A stretch of DNA of 64,000 nucleotides from Rahnella bruchi (lineage in GTDB: Bacteria > Pseudomonadota > Gammaproteobacteria > Enterobacterales > Enterobacteriaceae): NCBI RefSeq assembly GCF_003614975.1, contig NZ_QZWI01000019.1, positions 1 to 64,000 of the forward strand, given 5' to 3'. The notes under the pieces are model-generated. The model saw nothing but the letters and a program-made list of their open reading frames with translations. It did not search any database and was not told the origin of the DNA. The translations under genes and the position numbers were made by a program. This document shows positions 33,976 to 43,523 of the stretch, piece by piece (within the stretch, counting starts at the first letter, position 1; every line of letters begins with the position of its first letter).

Positions 33976-35133
33976 ATGCGCCATACCATTCATGTTGGTC
34001 ATGTTAACAAGATTGCCCTGGCAATCTTAGTCGCCCTGTCACTGGCTGCCTGTAGCGGCAGTGGCGGCGGCGGTTCTTCTCATACGGCAAAAACATCCAC
34101 TACCGGATCGGCAACCACCGGTGATGGAACCACTTCAGGCAGTGACGGAACCACCACCGCAGGCAACGGCAGCAATACCGGAACAGGAACCACCACTACA
34201 GGTGATGGCACCACTACCGCCGGAAACGGAACTGGAACGGGAACGGGAACCGGAACAGGGACAGGCACCGGAACAGGGACGGGAACGGGAACGACGTCTA
34301 CCACACTCGCTACCGGCACCATCCTGAGCAATGCCGGTGGAGCAGTCAGTGGCCTGGGAACACAGGTCAGCAGCATCGCCAGCCAGACACCGGTTGGTAA
34401 CCTTCCGGTCGCAGGCACCGGCGTTGTCACCATCATCGACAGCACAGGTAAAGCCGTTACGGACGTCGGCAGCGGTGTGCAAAACGGTGTGGGTCAGCTT
34501 GGCACCAATCCTAATGCCATCGGGACGACCGTCGCCGGCGTTCCCATCGCCGTGGCTGATTTAGGCACAGGTGTTTCTGGCCTCGGAACTTCGCTTTCGG
34601 CCAATACCCCCGGAACCCCGGTCAGCGGAGTGACAGCAGCAGCCGGCGGGCTGGTCAATAACGTCGGGAAAGTCGTGACGACGACGGGTAACGGATTAGC
34701 CACCAACGTGCAAAGCGGCGCGCTTTCCGGAGTGACGACGGCTGCAACCGGCGTAGTCACGCCTGTTGTCGCACAGGTACAAAACACCACCCAAACGGTG
34801 GGCGGTGCGACGGGTCTGGGCACTCCGGTTAATGGCTTGCTGAATCAGGTCGGGACAACGGTCAGCAATACAGGAACACAGCTCTCTGCCAGCACCCCAG
34901 CGCTGGCAGGTCTGGGGACAGCGGTTACGGACACCGGGCAGGCTGTTTCTAAAACCGGCACCATTCTGGTTCCGGCCAGCAGTACCACGACCACCACGGC
35001 CAGTAATTCTGGCGGTATATCGGCGGGTGCAGGTGCCTCGGTCTCGCAGTCAGGCGGTTTGCTTGCGGGTGTGGGTACCACCGTTGGTGGGATCACCGGC
35101 GGACTTGGCCTGAAGTTGAATAAAACACAGTAA
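33976..35133 (+). CDS. Gly/Thr/Val-rich repetitive outer-membrane lipoprotein
   Basis: A 385-residue protein with a type II signal: MRHTIHVGHVNKIALAILVA, then LSLAAC with the lipidated Cys at 26 and Ser at +2, predicting outer-membrane sorting. Residues 27-110 are low-complexity Gly/Ser/Thr, including eleven Gly-Thr pairs at 85-106. The rest is irregular repeats of the type GLGTxVxxxGxxL and VxDxGxxV, with no aromatic residues and few charges. Such proteins are often labelled collagen-like, but no Gly-X-Y triplets are present. The ATG was chosen over an upstream GTG because GGAGGG lies seven bases before it. The TpsB gene downstream suggests surface export. Function unknown. Confidence 0.8.
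   Translation: MRHTIHVGHVNKIALAILVALSLAACSGSGGGGSSHTAKTSTTGSATTGDGTTSGSDGTTTAGNGSNTGTGTTTTGDGTTTAGNGTGTGTGTGTGTGTGTGTGTGTTSTTLATGTILSNAGGAVSGLGTQVSSIASQTPVGNLPVAGTGVVTIIDSTGKAVTDVGSGVQNGVGQLGTNPNAIGTTVAGVPIAVADLGTGVSGLGTSLSANTPGTPVSGVTAAAGGLVNNVGKVVTTTGNGLATNVQSGALSGVTTAATGVVTPVVAQVQNTTQTVGGATGLGTPVNGLLNQVGTTVSNTGTQLSASTPALAGLGTAVTDTGQAVSKTGTILVPASSTTTTTASNSGGISAGAGASVSQSGGLLAGVGTTVGGITGGLGLKLNKTQ
34228..34293 (+). repeat. Hexanucleotide tandem repeat encoding (Gly-Thr)11
   Basis: Eleven imperfect copies of GGNACN code for alternating Gly and Thr inside the lipoprotein. Because the unit is six bases, gain or loss of copies keeps the frame and changes only the length of this linker. Confidence 0.9.
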
Positions 35134-35150
35134 TTTTTAGTGGTAAAAAG

Positions 35151-35182
35151 CCCGTTCTCCGACTCTGCCGGAGAGCGGGTTT
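35151..35182 (+). terminator. Hairpin between the lipoprotein and TpsB genes
   Basis: CCCGTTCTCC and GGAGAGCGGG form a ten-pair stem (one G-U pair) with a nine-base loop, followed by only TTT and then GCCCC. It is preceded by AAAA. It may reduce read-through from the lipoprotein gene into the transporter gene. Confidence 0.6.
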
Positions 35183-35226
35183 GCCCCCTCTGCTCAACTT
35201 TTGCCTGTGCGTTCAAAGGAATGTTT

Positions 35227-36939
35227 ATGAGAATAAAATCCTGCATAGTGGCTTTATTGGGTTCTGCCATTGGTTACAGTTCGGCAGATATGTTTCCTAC
35301 CCTGATCGACCCGAATAACCCGGCCAAACTGGCTGAGCCCATTTCACAGCCTCCGGCCAAATCACAAAAAATCAATCTTCCCCCTCAAAAAGCAACGCCA
35401 GGCCTGACTCCTCAGACACTGGTTGATGTAAAACACATTCAGTTTGTCGGCGGGACTCAATATCCGCTGGACTCTCTGGCCGCGCCCTTCGCCCCCTTTA
35501 TCGGTAAGAAGGTACCGGTGTCGTCGTTGCTGGCAGCGACGGATTCCATCACGCAGCGCTATCATCGCGACGGATTTATCCTCTCCTATGCCTACATTCC
35601 GGCGGATAATTTCAAAGACGGCGTGCTGAAAATTGGTCTGGTCGAGGGGTACATTTCCGGCACCCAAATCCACAGCGACAATCAGCAGGTCGGCCGCTGG
35701 CTGAGCAAATTATCGCAACACATCATGGCGGAGAAACCGCTGACCCAGGACACCTTCGAGCGCTATACCCTGCTTATGGAGCGCACTCCCGATACAAAAA
35801 TCAGCGCCTCAGCTAAAAACCCGGACAACATTTATGGCGCAACCACCCTGAATGTCGACGCCACACGCCCGCGAAACTGGAATATTGCCACCGCCGTTGA
35901 CACCCGCAAGGGCGACAGCTCTGCGGTGGTTAACGCCACGCTTAGCGGCCTGAGCACCTACGGCGAACAACTGGGTATTGCGACGTTAATTCCGCTGGAA
36001 AGTGATACCCGCAAAACCTATGCCGGTCTGAACTATCAGCAATATCTCGGCGACGACGGTTTGCTGATGCAACTCAAAGGCAGCTATTACCAGCAAAAAG
36101 ATAAGGATTACAACACTATTCTCTTTCTGCCCAACGGCATCACCGTGGGCTCACAGGATAAGCAAACCCAATATAACGGTGGCGTGGTATTCAGCTATCC
36201 GTTGCAGCTGACGCGCAAAAAACAGTGGACGGTCAGCGGCGGTCTGGATTATCTCGACAAAAAATATGAGTACGATTTACTGGCAAGACTCGGCGATCAG
36301 AAACTGCAATTACCCCAGGTAAGCCAGCGGATACGTTATCCTGCGGCAGAACTTTCCCTGACCGGATATCGTGAATACGATCAGGCGTACTGGAATACCA
36401 CGTTCAACGTTCGTCAGGGGATCGACGGACTGGGCGCAACCAATTCGACACCCAACGCCGATCTGACCTTTACCCGCTGGAAATTTAATGGCGACTCGGC
36501 CTATCTGTTTGATAAAAAATGGCGGCTCAGTGCGTCGGTTGAAGGTGACTGGTCGGATAATGACTTACCGGAGCCGGAGCGGGTGAACTTTGGTGCCCTG
36601 CATTACGGACGCGGCTATCCGGACAGCGACGCGCAGGGTGATTATGGCGTCGGCGGGCAGGTGGAAATGCGCTATATCCATAGTCTGGAACAGGGAGTCT
36701 GGCTGAAAACTATTCAGCCGTACGCGGTAGTGGATGCGGCGCATACCGGTTTCAATCAGCAGGGGTTACCGAAGCAGAATCTGTCGTCATATGCCATCGG
36801 TGTAATGTTTGGTGATAACCGCCATTACACGTTATCTGTGGAAGCCGCGCGACCGATTGGCGACGCGCCGCTCGACAGTTCATCCCGCGACTGGCGTTAT
36901 AATGCAACCTTCACCTACAACTTCAGTGCCGGATCCTGA
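35227..36939 (+). CDS. FhaC/ShlB/HecB family two-partner-secretion outer membrane transporter (TpsB)
   Basis: A 570-residue Omp85-superfamily protein. A weak signal peptide (MRIKSCIVALLGSAIGYSSA) is followed by a Pro-rich segment (about 35-62), a POTRA domain (about 66-148, VKHIQFVGGTQYPLDSLAA and GVLKIGLVEGYISGTQI), a second POTRA-like segment (about 150-215) and a 16-strand-type barrel to the terminal FTYNFSAGS. The L6 loop signature RGY is at 462-464. I start at the second of two ATGs, six bases after AAGGA. TpsB proteins move one large TpsA protein across the outer membrane, but no TpsA is nearby. The lipoprotein upstream is the only visible partner. Confidence 0.9.
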   Translation: MRIKSCIVALLGSAIGYSSADMFPTLIDPNNPAKLAEPISQPPAKSQKINLPPQKATPGLTPQTLVDVKHIQFVGGTQYPLDSLAAPFAPFIGKKVPVSSLLAATDSITQRYHRDGFILSYAYIPADNFKDGVLKIGLVEGYISGTQIHSDNQQVGRWLSKLSQHIMAEKPLTQDTFERYTLLMERTPDTKISASAKNPDNIYGATTLNVDATRPRNWNIATAVDTRKGDSSAVVNATLSGLSTYGEQLGIATLIPLESDTRKTYAGLNYQQYLGDDGLLMQLKGSYYQQKDKDYNTILFLPNGITVGSQDKQTQYNGGVVFSYPLQLTRKKQWTVSGGLDYLDKKYEYDLLARLGDQKLQLPQVSQRIRYPAAELSLTGYREYDQAYWNTTFNVRQGIDGLGATNSTPNADLTFTRWKFNGDSAYLFDKKWRLSASVEGDWSDNDLPEPERVNFGALHYGRGYPDSDAQGDYGVGGQVEMRYIHSLEQGVWLKTIQPYAVVDAAHTGFNQQGLPKQNLSSYAIGVMFGDNRHYTLSVEAARPIGDAPLDSSSRDWRYNATFTYNFSAGS

Positions 36940-36953
36940 CGCCCTGAAAATAA

Positions 36954-36980
36954 AAAACCACGTCCAGAGACGTGGTTTTT
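36954..36980. terminator. Bidirectional terminator between the TpsB gene and trpS
   Basis: A perfect eleven-pair stem AAAACCACGTC / GACGTGGTTTT with a CAGA tetraloop, with A on one flank and T on the other, serves two converging genes. Confidence 0.94.
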
Positions 36981-37001
36981 AGGTTTGGTACCGGACCAGA
37001 A

Positions 37002-38018
37002 TTATTCGTAGCTGACGAAACCGATAGCTTCATAGGCTTTCTTCAGCGTTACGCTGGCACGGGCGCGGGCTTTCTCTGCACCCTCTTTCATCACCTGTTG
37101 CAGATAAGCTTCGTCACTGCGGAAGCGGTTAAAACGCTCCTGCACTTCGGTCAGCATCCCTGAAACCGCTTCGGCCACAGCGCCTTTCAGATGACCATAC
37201 ATCTGGCCTTCGAATTCCGCCTCAAGCTCAGGAATCGCTTTGCCGGTGACACCGGAAAGAATATCCAGCAGGTTAGAAACGCCTGGCTTGTTCTTAATGT
37301 CATAACGGATGACGGGTGGCTCTTCGGAATCCGTCATCGCGCTTTTGATTTTCTTAGTCACCGCTTTCGGATCTTCCAGCAGGCCGATAACGTTTTTACG
37401 GTTATCATCAGACTTGGACATCTTCTTGGTCGGTTCCTGTAGGGACATCACGCGGGCACCAGACTTCGGAATGAACGGCTCAGGCACGGTAAACACATCG
37501 CCATACAGCGCGTTGAAACGGGCAGCGATATCGCGGCTCAGTTCCAGATGTTGTTTCTGGTCTTCACCGACCGGCACCTGATTGGTCTGGTACAGCAGAA
37601 TATCGGCCGCCATCAGCACCGGATAATCGAACAGACCGGCAGTGATGCTTTCGCTGTTGGAGGTCTCATAGCGGGCAGACTTGTCTTTAAACTGCGTCAT
37701 ACGACCCAGCTCACCGAAATAGGTGTAGCAGTTCAGCGCCCAGCTCAGCTGGCTATGTTCAGGAACATGAGACTGCACGAAGATGGTACTTTTCTTCGGA
37801 TCAATGCCGACCGCCAGATACAGCGCCAGCGTGTCGAGCGTCGCTTTGCGCAATTTTTCCGGATCCTGGCGCACGGTGATCGCGTGCAAATCGACGATGC
37901 AGTAAATGCATTCGTAATCGTCCTGCATTTTGACCCATTGACGCAGCGCACCCATGTAGTTGCCAATGGTCAATTCGCCGGAGGGCTGTGCGCCACTAAA
38001 TACGATGGGTTTACTCAT
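37002..38018 (-). CDS. trpS: Tryptophanyl-tRNA synthetase
   Basis: A 338-residue class I aminoacyl-tRNA synthetase. The HIGH-equivalent is in [17 protein letters not shown] near residue 12, and the KMSKS loop is [12 protein letters not shown] near 195. It charges tRNA-Trp. It is the last gene of the aroK-aroB-damX-dam-rpe-gph-trpS series, one base after gph on the minus strand, and ends at a shared bidirectional terminator. Confidence 0.98.
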   Translation of the reverse strand: MSKPIVFSGAQPSGELTIGNYMGALRQWVKMQDDYECIYCIVDLHAITVRQDPEKLRKATLDTLALYLAVGIDPKKSTIFVQSHVPEHSQLSWALNCYTYFGELGRMTQFKDKSARYETSNSESITAGLFDYPVLMAADILLYQTNQVPVGEDQKQHLELSRDIAARFNALYGDVFTVPEPFIPKSGARVMSLQEPTKKMSKSDDNRKNVIGLLEDPKAVTKKIKSAMTDSEEPPVIRYDIKNKPGVSNLLDILSGVTGKAIPELEAEFEGQMYGHLKGAVAEAVSGMLTEVQERFNRFRSDEAYLQQVMKEGAEKARARASVTLKKAYEAIGFVSYE

Positions 38019-38019
38019 T

Positions 38020-38718
38020 TTATGCTTCCTGATCTTTTAAAGATGACAGCCCTAATGCGGGCAAAAGGTCGGCGAAATGGTCCAGCACGCGATCGGGTTT
38101 GGTCAGCGCGATAGTTTCACCATAGTTATAACCATAGGTCATGCCAACACACGGGCAGCCTGCGGCCTGTGCAGCATGAATATCATTGCGGGAATCGCCC
38201 ACGAACACCATTTCACTGGCACGCAGACCCAGCAACGCTAACGTCATATAGACCGGCGCCGGATGCGGTTTTTTCGCCACGACATCGTCGCCGCCAATCA
38301 CTACGGTGAAATAGCTGTCGATGCCCAGCGATTGCAGTAAAGGCGCGATGAAAGGCGTGGGTTTATTAGTCACCAGCCCCATAGGTATTCCGGCTGCGGC
38401 CAGAGCGGCCAGCGTCTCTTTCACCTGCGGGTATAAACGGCTGCCACCTGCGGCGGTATCGGCGTAATAGTGATCGAATTTATCGCGCACTTTCTGCAGA
38501 AATTCAGGCGACAAATCGCCTTCGGCCCATCTCACGGCGCGCTCAACCATGATATCCGCGCCGTTGCCAATCCAGGTGCTCAGGCGCTCAACGCCAGCAG
38601 CAGGCAGGCTGAAATCTTGCAGCGCCCGATCCATCGCTTGCGAAAGACCTGGCGCGCTGTCAACCAGCGTACCGTCGAGATCAAACCCTAAACCGAGGGC
38701 TTTCAGCGGCTCAGTCAT
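38020..38718 (-). CDS. gph: Phosphoglycolate phosphatase
   Basis: A 232-residue HAD-family phosphatase that removes 2-phosphoglycolate formed by DNA repair. HAD motif I is [14 protein letters not shown] near residue 12, motif II lies in MGLVTNKPT and motif III/IV in [16 protein letters not shown] start at [20 protein letters not shown]; a longer in-frame extension reads back into rpe and is not conserved. The start overlaps the rpe stop by eight bases and the stop is one base from trpS. Confidence 0.97.
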   Translation of the reverse strand: MTEPLKALGLGFDLDGTLVDSAPGLSQAMDRALQDFSLPAAGVERLSTWIGNGADIMVERAVRWAEGDLSPEFLQKVRDKFDHYYADTAAGGSRLYPQVKETLAALAAAGIPMGLVTNKPTPFIAPLLQSLGIDSYFTVVIGGDDVVAKKPHPAPVYMTLALLGLRASEMVFVGDSRNDIHAAQAAGCPCVGMTYGYNYGETIALTKPDRVLDHFADLLPALGLSSLKDQEA

Positions 38719-39388
38719 GAGTGGCCTTAGCCAGCTCGCTGCGCATGTGGTCGATAACGGTACGGTAATCAGGCTGATTGAAGATGGCAGAACCGGCCAC
38801 GAACATATCTGCACCCGCTGCAGCGATTTCGCCGATATTTTCGGCCTTCACACCACCGTCAACTTCCAGACGAATGTCATAACCGCTGGCATCAATGATT
38901 TTGCGAACCTGACGCAGTTTATCGAGCGTGCCTGGAATAAACGACTGACCGCCAAAGCCAGGGTTAACCGACATCAGCAGGATCACATCAAGTTTATCCA
39001 TCACGTAATCGAGATAGCTCAGCGAAGTGGCAGGGTTAAACACCAGACCGGCCTTACAGCCGTGGCTTTTAATCAGTTGCAGCGAACGATCAACATGCTC
39101 AGAGGCTTCCGGATGGAAGGTGATGTAAGTGGCACCGGCCTCGGCAAAATCCGGGATGATGCGATCAACCGGTTTAACCATCAGATGAACATCGATCGGT
39201 GCAGTAATACCGTAGTTGCGCAGCGCTTTCAGCACCGCCGGTCCCATCGTCAGATTGGGTACGTAGTGGTTATCCATCACATCAAAATGGACAACATCTC
39301 CGCCAGCTTCCAGTGCTTTGGCCGTGTCCTCACCCAGACGGGCAAAATCAGCCGACAGAATGGACGGTGCAATCAAAAACTGTTTCAT
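38711..39388 (-). CDS. rpe: Ribulose-phosphate 3-epimerase
   Basis: A 225-residue TIM-barrel enzyme of the pentose phosphate pathway that interconverts ribulose 5-phosphate and xylulose 5-phosphate. Conserved blocks are [36 protein letters not shown] with metal-binding His and Asp, and [15 protein letters not shown]. The start [11 protein letters not shown] gives the E. coli length. It lies 49 bases after dam and overlaps gph. Confidence 0.98.
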   Translation of the reverse strand: MKQFLIAPSILSADFARLGEDTAKALEAGGDVVHFDVMDNHYVPNLTMGPAVLKALRNYGITAPIDVHLMVKPVDRIIPDFAEAGATYITFHPEASEHVDRSLQLIKSHGCKAGLVFNPATSLSYLDYVMDKLDVILLMSVNPGFGGQSFIPGTLDKLRQVRKIIDASGYDIRLEVDGGVKAENIGEIAAAGADMFVAGSAIFNQPDYRTVIDHMRSELAKATHD

Positions 39389-39437
39389 CCGCTTCTCCAA
39401 ACGATAGGGTTATCGGTGGATTACCGCTGAACGGCAA

Positions 39438-40250
39438 TCACCGGTAGAGCGCTAAAAGTTCATTCACCATGCTGCGTTTTGCAGCTTTACTGCTGATAGT
39501 ACGCCGCGCCGAAACACGGTGCAGGTCTGCCTCTGCGTACCATTCCAGCGTTTGTGGTGTTTCGTGGTTGGAAATCAGCACCGGCACATCATTCTCATGG
39601 GAAAGCTGATACGCCAGCCGCGCCAGATTGCGCTGATCATCCATACTAAAACTGTTGGTGTGGTAAGCCGTAAAGTTTGCGGTCGCAGAAAGCGGGGCAT
39701 ACGGAGGGTCGCAATACACCACCGAGCCAACCTGCGCTTTCAGCAAAGTGTCCTGATAATGCTCACACACAAACACTGCATTTTTCGCTTTTTCAGCAAA
39801 CCAGTGGAGCTCATCTTCCGGGAAATATGGCTTTTTATAACGGCCAAAAGGCACGTTAAATGCCCCACTGAGATTGTAACGGCACAGGCCGTTATAACAA
39901 TGGCGGTTGAGATAGAGGAAAAGCACGGAACGACGATAAGGGTCGCTGCTGGCATTAAACTCAGCCCTCAGGACGTAAAAACGCTCTGATTCATTAAACT
40001 CTGGCGTGAAAAGCACACGGGCATCACGCACAAATTCCGCAGTGCGTGTCTTCACAATGTTGTAGAGGTTAATCAGGTCGTTGTTGATGTCCGCCAGAAT
40101 ATAAGCGTCATACTCGGTATTCAAAAATACCGAACCCGCGCCAACAAAAGGCTCAATCAGGCAATCTCCCGTCGGAAGATGACGTTTGATGTCATCAATC
40201 AACGGGTATTTGCCGCCAGCCCACTTCAAAAACGCGCGGTTCTTCTTCAT
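39438..40250 (-). CDS. dam: DNA adenine methyltransferase Dam
   Basis: A 270-residue N6-adenine methyltransferase of GATC sites, which marks the parental strand for mismatch repair and gates replication initiation. Motifs: FLKWAGGKYPLIDDIKRHLP and the SAM-binding EPFVGAGSVFLN near residue 37, and the catalytic DPPY in VVYCDPPYAPLSATA near 181. It lies 80 bases after damX in the aroK-trpS series. Confidence 0.98.
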   Translation of the reverse strand: MKKNRAFLKWAGGKYPLIDDIKRHLPTGDCLIEPFVGAGSVFLNTEYDAYILADINNDLINLYNIVKTRTAEFVRDARVLFTPEFNESERFYVLRAEFNASSDPYRRSVLFLYLNRHCYNGLCRYNLSGAFNVPFGRYKKPYFPEDELHWFAEKAKNAVFVCEHYQDTLLKAQVGSVVYCDPPYAPLSATANFTAYHTNSFSMDDQRNLARLAYQLSHENDVPVLISNHETPQTLEWYAEADLHRVSARRTISSKAAKRSMVNELLALYR

Positions 40251-40330
40251 GCCGTCAGTTAGCTACTTATACAATTCACAGCCGCGGATTGTATCCTGTT
40301 TTTAGACAGCAAATCGCGTTGAGATCAGTT

Positions 40331-41386
40331 TCATTTTTTCAGGTCTTGCTGTACCTGATGTACAGGTTTGACCCACGGTTTTTTCGCCTGAACTTCCGCA
40401 GGCAAGCTGGAAATGGCACGTTTGGCTTCTGCAGAAGAAGCATAGTTACCACTGACCAGCACAAACCACGGCTTCCCGTCGCGGGCTGTCTGATAGACCA
40501 GATAATTCTTCAGACCTTGCTGTTTAGCAAAAGCGTTCAGCGAGTTTGACTGAGATGCACCGCTTAATTGCAGAGTAAAGTGGGTGCTCGGCGCAGTTTT
40601 GATGGCCGATGCACTGCCGGAAGACGCGACAGAAGTTGACGCCGCCGGAGCTGATGCTGCCGATGATTTGGAAGCCTGCGGTTTCGCTGCATGTGCAGTG
40701 GAGTTCGTCGCAGCAGGTTTATGCTCTGCCGGTTTCGCCGTGTGCGCAGTCTGCGGATTACGAACGACCGGAGCCGGACGACTATGCGAGACAGATGGCT
40801 GAGAACCCGCCGGTGCCTGAGTGCGGGCAGAACCGTTAACGGTCGCCGGCGCCGTTGGCAAAGAAGTCAGTGACTGCGCAGCAGGATTCGTACCGCCCTG
40901 CGCGGCATTATCGACCTGATTTTGCTGGGAAGATAATGCATCACTCATATCGCCAGGCAAATCCACACGCTCTTTCGCCTGACCGTTATCCGGAACTGGC
41001 TGGGCTTCTGTTGGTGTGGAGGAAACCGGCGGTAAACCGATACTCTTCGGTTGCTGGCCATCAGCAGGCTGCTGACCATTAACGGCCTGTGCCGTATTAG
41101 CCTGAGCTTGTGCAGAAGGCTGAGCAGGTGCTGCAGCATCGTTACCGGCAAGATTAATGTCTTTCGGTCCGTTGTTCTGCTGGGCTGGTTGATTGGATGT
41201 TGGCGACTTCATGGCAGAGCCGATGCCGACAATCAGCAATACCAGCACCACAATACCGATGCCGATCATCACGTACTGGCGGGATACAGCAACTTTTGGA
41301 ATGGAAGGAGACGGTTTGCGGGCGCGCGGCGGGCGGCGATCGCTGGTGTCTGGCTTGAGATCGTCTTCCGGTGTTAAATCATCCAT
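40331..41386 (-). CDS. damX: Cell division protein DamX
   Basis: A 351-residue single-pass membrane protein. A short cytoplasmic N-terminus is followed by one transmembrane segment (about 38-58, YVMIGIGIVVLVLLIVGIG), a long Ala/Pro/Gln/Ser-rich periplasmic linker (about 60-265) and a C-terminal SPOR domain (about 270-350, FTLQLSGASQSNSLNAFAKQ) that binds denuded septal glycan. It is shorter than E. coli DamX (428); the loss is mostly in the linker and cytoplasmic parts. It lies between aroB and dam. Confidence 0.95.
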   Translation of the reverse strand: MDDLTPEDDLKPDTSDRRPPRARKPSPSIPKVAVSRQYVMIGIGIVVLVLLIVGIGSAMKSPTSNQPAQQNNGPKDINLAGNDAAAPAQPSAQAQANTAQAVNGQQPADGQQPKSIGLPPVSSTPTEAQPVPDNGQAKERVDLPGDMSDALSSQQNQVDNAAQGGTNPAAQSLTSLPTAPATVNGSARTQAPAGSQPSVSHSRPAPVVRNPQTAHTAKPAEHKPAATNSTAHAAKPQASKSSAASAPAASTSVASSGSASAIKTAPSTHFTLQLSGASQSNSLNAFAKQQGLKNYLVYQTARDGKPWFVLVSGNYASSAEAKRAISSLPAEVQAKKPWVKPVHQVQQDLKK

Positions 41387-41513
41387 CTAAAACCTCCAAC
41401 CCGGCTAAAAGCCTTAACTGGCTTTACGCGGAGCAACTATCCTGACTAAAAATAAAGCTTTGCTGGGCATTGGTGAAATCGGTCGTTATCTGGCCAAAAT
41501 GATGGCCGCAGTC

Positions 41514-42596
41514 TTAACGGCAATCTTCAATCGAAGCCAGCACCATTTCATGTGATACGCCGGAGCGTACTTCAGACTGACCAATAGCTTTTGGCAAAAC
41601 CAGACGCAGCTCACCAGCCAGCACTTTCTTATCACGCATCATGTGCGGCAGATAAGACGGTGCGTCCATCACTTCGGGACCGGTCACTGGTAAACCTGCG
41701 CGAGTCAGCAAGGCTTTCACCCTGGCAATGTCGCCCGGACTGAATTGCCCCAGACGATGAGCTGTATAACAGGCCATCATCATCCCGGCCGCCACAGCTT
41801 CGCCATGCAACCAGTTGCCATAACCCATTTCTGCTTCAATAGCATGGCCGTAAGTATGGCCCAGATTCAGCAAGGCGCGCAGTCCGTTTTCACGTTCATC
41901 GGCCGCCACAACCTCAGCTTTCAGCTCGCAGCAACGACGGATGCAGTAAGCCAGCGCGTTCATATCCAGCGCCAGTAAAGCTTCCATGTTGTCTTCAAGC
42001 CAGATAAAGAAGTCGGCATCTAAAATAATGCCGTATTTGATGACTTCCGCGAGACCCGATGACATTTCACGGGCAGGCAGAGTTCTGAGACAGTCGAGAT
42101 CAACCACCACCGACGCAGGTTGATAAAACGCGCCGATCATGTTTTTCCCGAGGGGATGGTTTACCGCTGTTTTACCGCCAACAGAGGAATCGACCTGAGA
42201 AAGCAGCGTGGTTGGCACCTGAACAAAGCGCACACCACGTTGATAACTGGCTGCGGCGAAGCCGGTTAAATCACCGACAACGCCGCCGCCAAGGGCGACA
42301 AGCGTGGTATCACGTCCGTGCGGCTTTTCAAGCAGCGCGGAGAACACGTCATTTAGAACAGCCAGGGATTTGTATTGTTCACCATCAGGCAAAATCACCT
42401 GATCAACACGAACGCCTGCCTGCTCCAGCACTGAACGGATTGCATCCAGATAGAGAGGGGCGAGGGTTTCATTGGTCACTATCATGACCTGATCGCCTGC
42501 CTTTACCGGCATAAAAGAAGCCGGATCGTGGAACAATCCGGCAGCAATCGTAATGGGGTAGCTACGTTCCCCTAACGTTACGGTAATCCTCTCCAT
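41514..42596 (-). CDS. aroB: 3-dehydroquinate synthase
   Basis: A 360-residue NAD- and metal-dependent enzyme that cyclises DAHP to 3-dehydroquinate, second step of the shikimate pathway. Conserved blocks are [20 protein letters not shown] near residue 100, [20 protein letters not shown] and the metal-ligand stretch [19 protein letters not shown] near 266. It lies 57 bases after aroK and is the next pathway neighbour in the same transcript. Confidence 0.98.
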   Translation of the reverse strand: MERITVTLGERSYPITIAAGLFHDPASFMPVKAGDQVMIVTNETLAPLYLDAIRSVLEQAGVRVDQVILPDGEQYKSLAVLNDVFSALLEKPHGRDTTLVALGGGVVGDLTGFAAASYQRGVRFVQVPTTLLSQVDSSVGGKTAVNHPLGKNMIGAFYQPASVVVDLDCLRTLPAREMSSGLAEVIKYGIILDADFFIWLEDNMEALLALDMNALAYCIRRCCELKAEVVAADERENGLRALLNLGHTYGHAIEAEMGYGNWLHGEAVAAGMMMACYTAHRLGQFSPGDIARVKALLTRAGLPVTGPEVMDAPSYLPHMMRDKKVLAGELRLVLPKAIGQSEVRSGVSHEMVLASIEDCR

Positions 42597-42653
42597 GTCG
42601 TGCTCTGTGACCTTCTTTAACTGACACCCTCAGGCAATGATGGACACCAATAA

Positions 42654-43175
42654 TCAGTTACTTTCCAGCATGTTAATAATCTGGTTAGCAACAACTTTGG
42701 CACTTTGATCATCGGTACGAATAGTGACGTCGGCAATCTCTTCATACAAAGGATTGCGCTCTCTCGCCAGTGCTTCAAGCACTTCACGTGGCGGAGCACT
42801 CACTTGTAATAATGGACGTTTTTTGTCGCGTTGTGTACGCGCCAGTTGTTTTTCGATGGTAGTTTCAAGATAGACGACAACGCCACGCGCTGACAAACGG
42901 TTACGGGTTTCACGTGATTTCACGGAACCGCCACCTGTCGCCAGAACAATGCCTTGTTTTTCGGTCAGTTCGTTGATCACTTTTTCTTCGCGGTCGCGGA
43001 ATCCGTCTTCGCCTTCTAAATCAAATACCCAGCCCACATCAGCCCCGGTACGTCGCTCAATTTCGTGATCGGAGTCGAAAAACTCCATATTGAGTTGCTG
43101 AGCTAACTGTCGACCAATAGTGCTTTTGCCGGCACCCATAGGCCCAACCAGAAAGATATTGCGTTTCTCTGCCAT
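42654..43175 (-). CDS. aroK: Shikimate kinase I
   Basis: A 173-residue P-loop kinase that phosphorylates shikimate, fifth step of the shikimate pathway. Walker A is GPMGAGKST near residue 11; [14 protein letters not shown] carries the shikimate-binding Asp, and ATGGGSV is also conserved. The start at [20 protein letters not shown] is the family N-terminus; 18 upstream in-frame residues were dropped. It is first in the aroKB-damX-dam-rpe-gph-trpS series. Confidence 0.98.
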   Translation of the reverse strand: MAEKRNIFLVGPMGAGKSTIGRQLAQQLNMEFFDSDHEIERRTGADVGWVFDLEGEDGFRDREEKVINELTEKQGIVLATGGGSVKSRETRNRLSARGVVVYLETTIEKQLARTQRDKKRPLLQVSAPPREVLEALARERNPLYEEIADVTIRTDDQSAKVVANQIINMLESN

Positions 43176-43289
43176 GTTTTTCGGTATTACTAAGACAATT
43201 CGTTGATGATAACCCGCCCCGCCAATCAAATTAGCGGCGGGACCTAAACTGAAACCTCATGAGCGATATAGTGCGAGATCAGAAAAAAA

Positions 43290-43478
43290 TTATCTCAACA
43301 CTCTTGGTAGTTTGGCAACCGAATAAATCACTTTGCACGCCGCAGGAGGGAAACCGTACGTTTTTATCGGCGTGTCTGTCGTAATAAAAAGATCACGGTG
43401 CTCAATTCGGTAACCCTTGTAAGCTAAATCGACGGCAGCGTCAAACGCAGAAGCCTCTTGCGACACAAAAAGTTGCAT
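43290..43478 (-). CDS. Small hypothetical ORF between aroK and hofQ
   Basis: From the ATG this encodes 62 residues, MQLFVSQEASAFDAAVDLAY onward, ending AKLPRVLR; a TTG seven codons earlier is also possible. No family recognised, no signal peptide or membrane segment, and only a weak GAG as ribosome binding site. It occupies most of the 348-base aroK-hofQ gap, where E. coli has the aroK promoters and no gene. The gap also has a GC-rich stem CCCGCC / GGCGGG at 43216-43241 without a T tract. The ORF may not be real. Confidence 0.3.
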   Translation of the reverse strand: MQLFVSQEASAFDAAVDLAYKGYRIEHRDLFITTDTPIKTYGFPPAACKVIYSVAKLPRVLR

Positions 43479-43523
43479 GCGCTCAATGTTATTGTGCAAT
43501 TTACGTTAAGTCAGAATACCCGC

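Noticed and set aside
34228-34293. Short direct repeats considered as a CRISPR array
   Set aside because: The units are six bases, contiguous and coding; there are no spacers and no cas genes nearby.
34080-34445. Val/Pro-repeat frame opposite the lipoprotein gene
   Set aside because: The apparent Val-Pro repeats are only the reverse reading of the Gly-Thr hexanucleotide repeat.
35140-35226. 29-residue N-terminal extension of the TpsB protein
   Set aside because: It would translate through the terminator-like hairpin and would hide the signal peptide; the ATG six bases after AAGGA is better.
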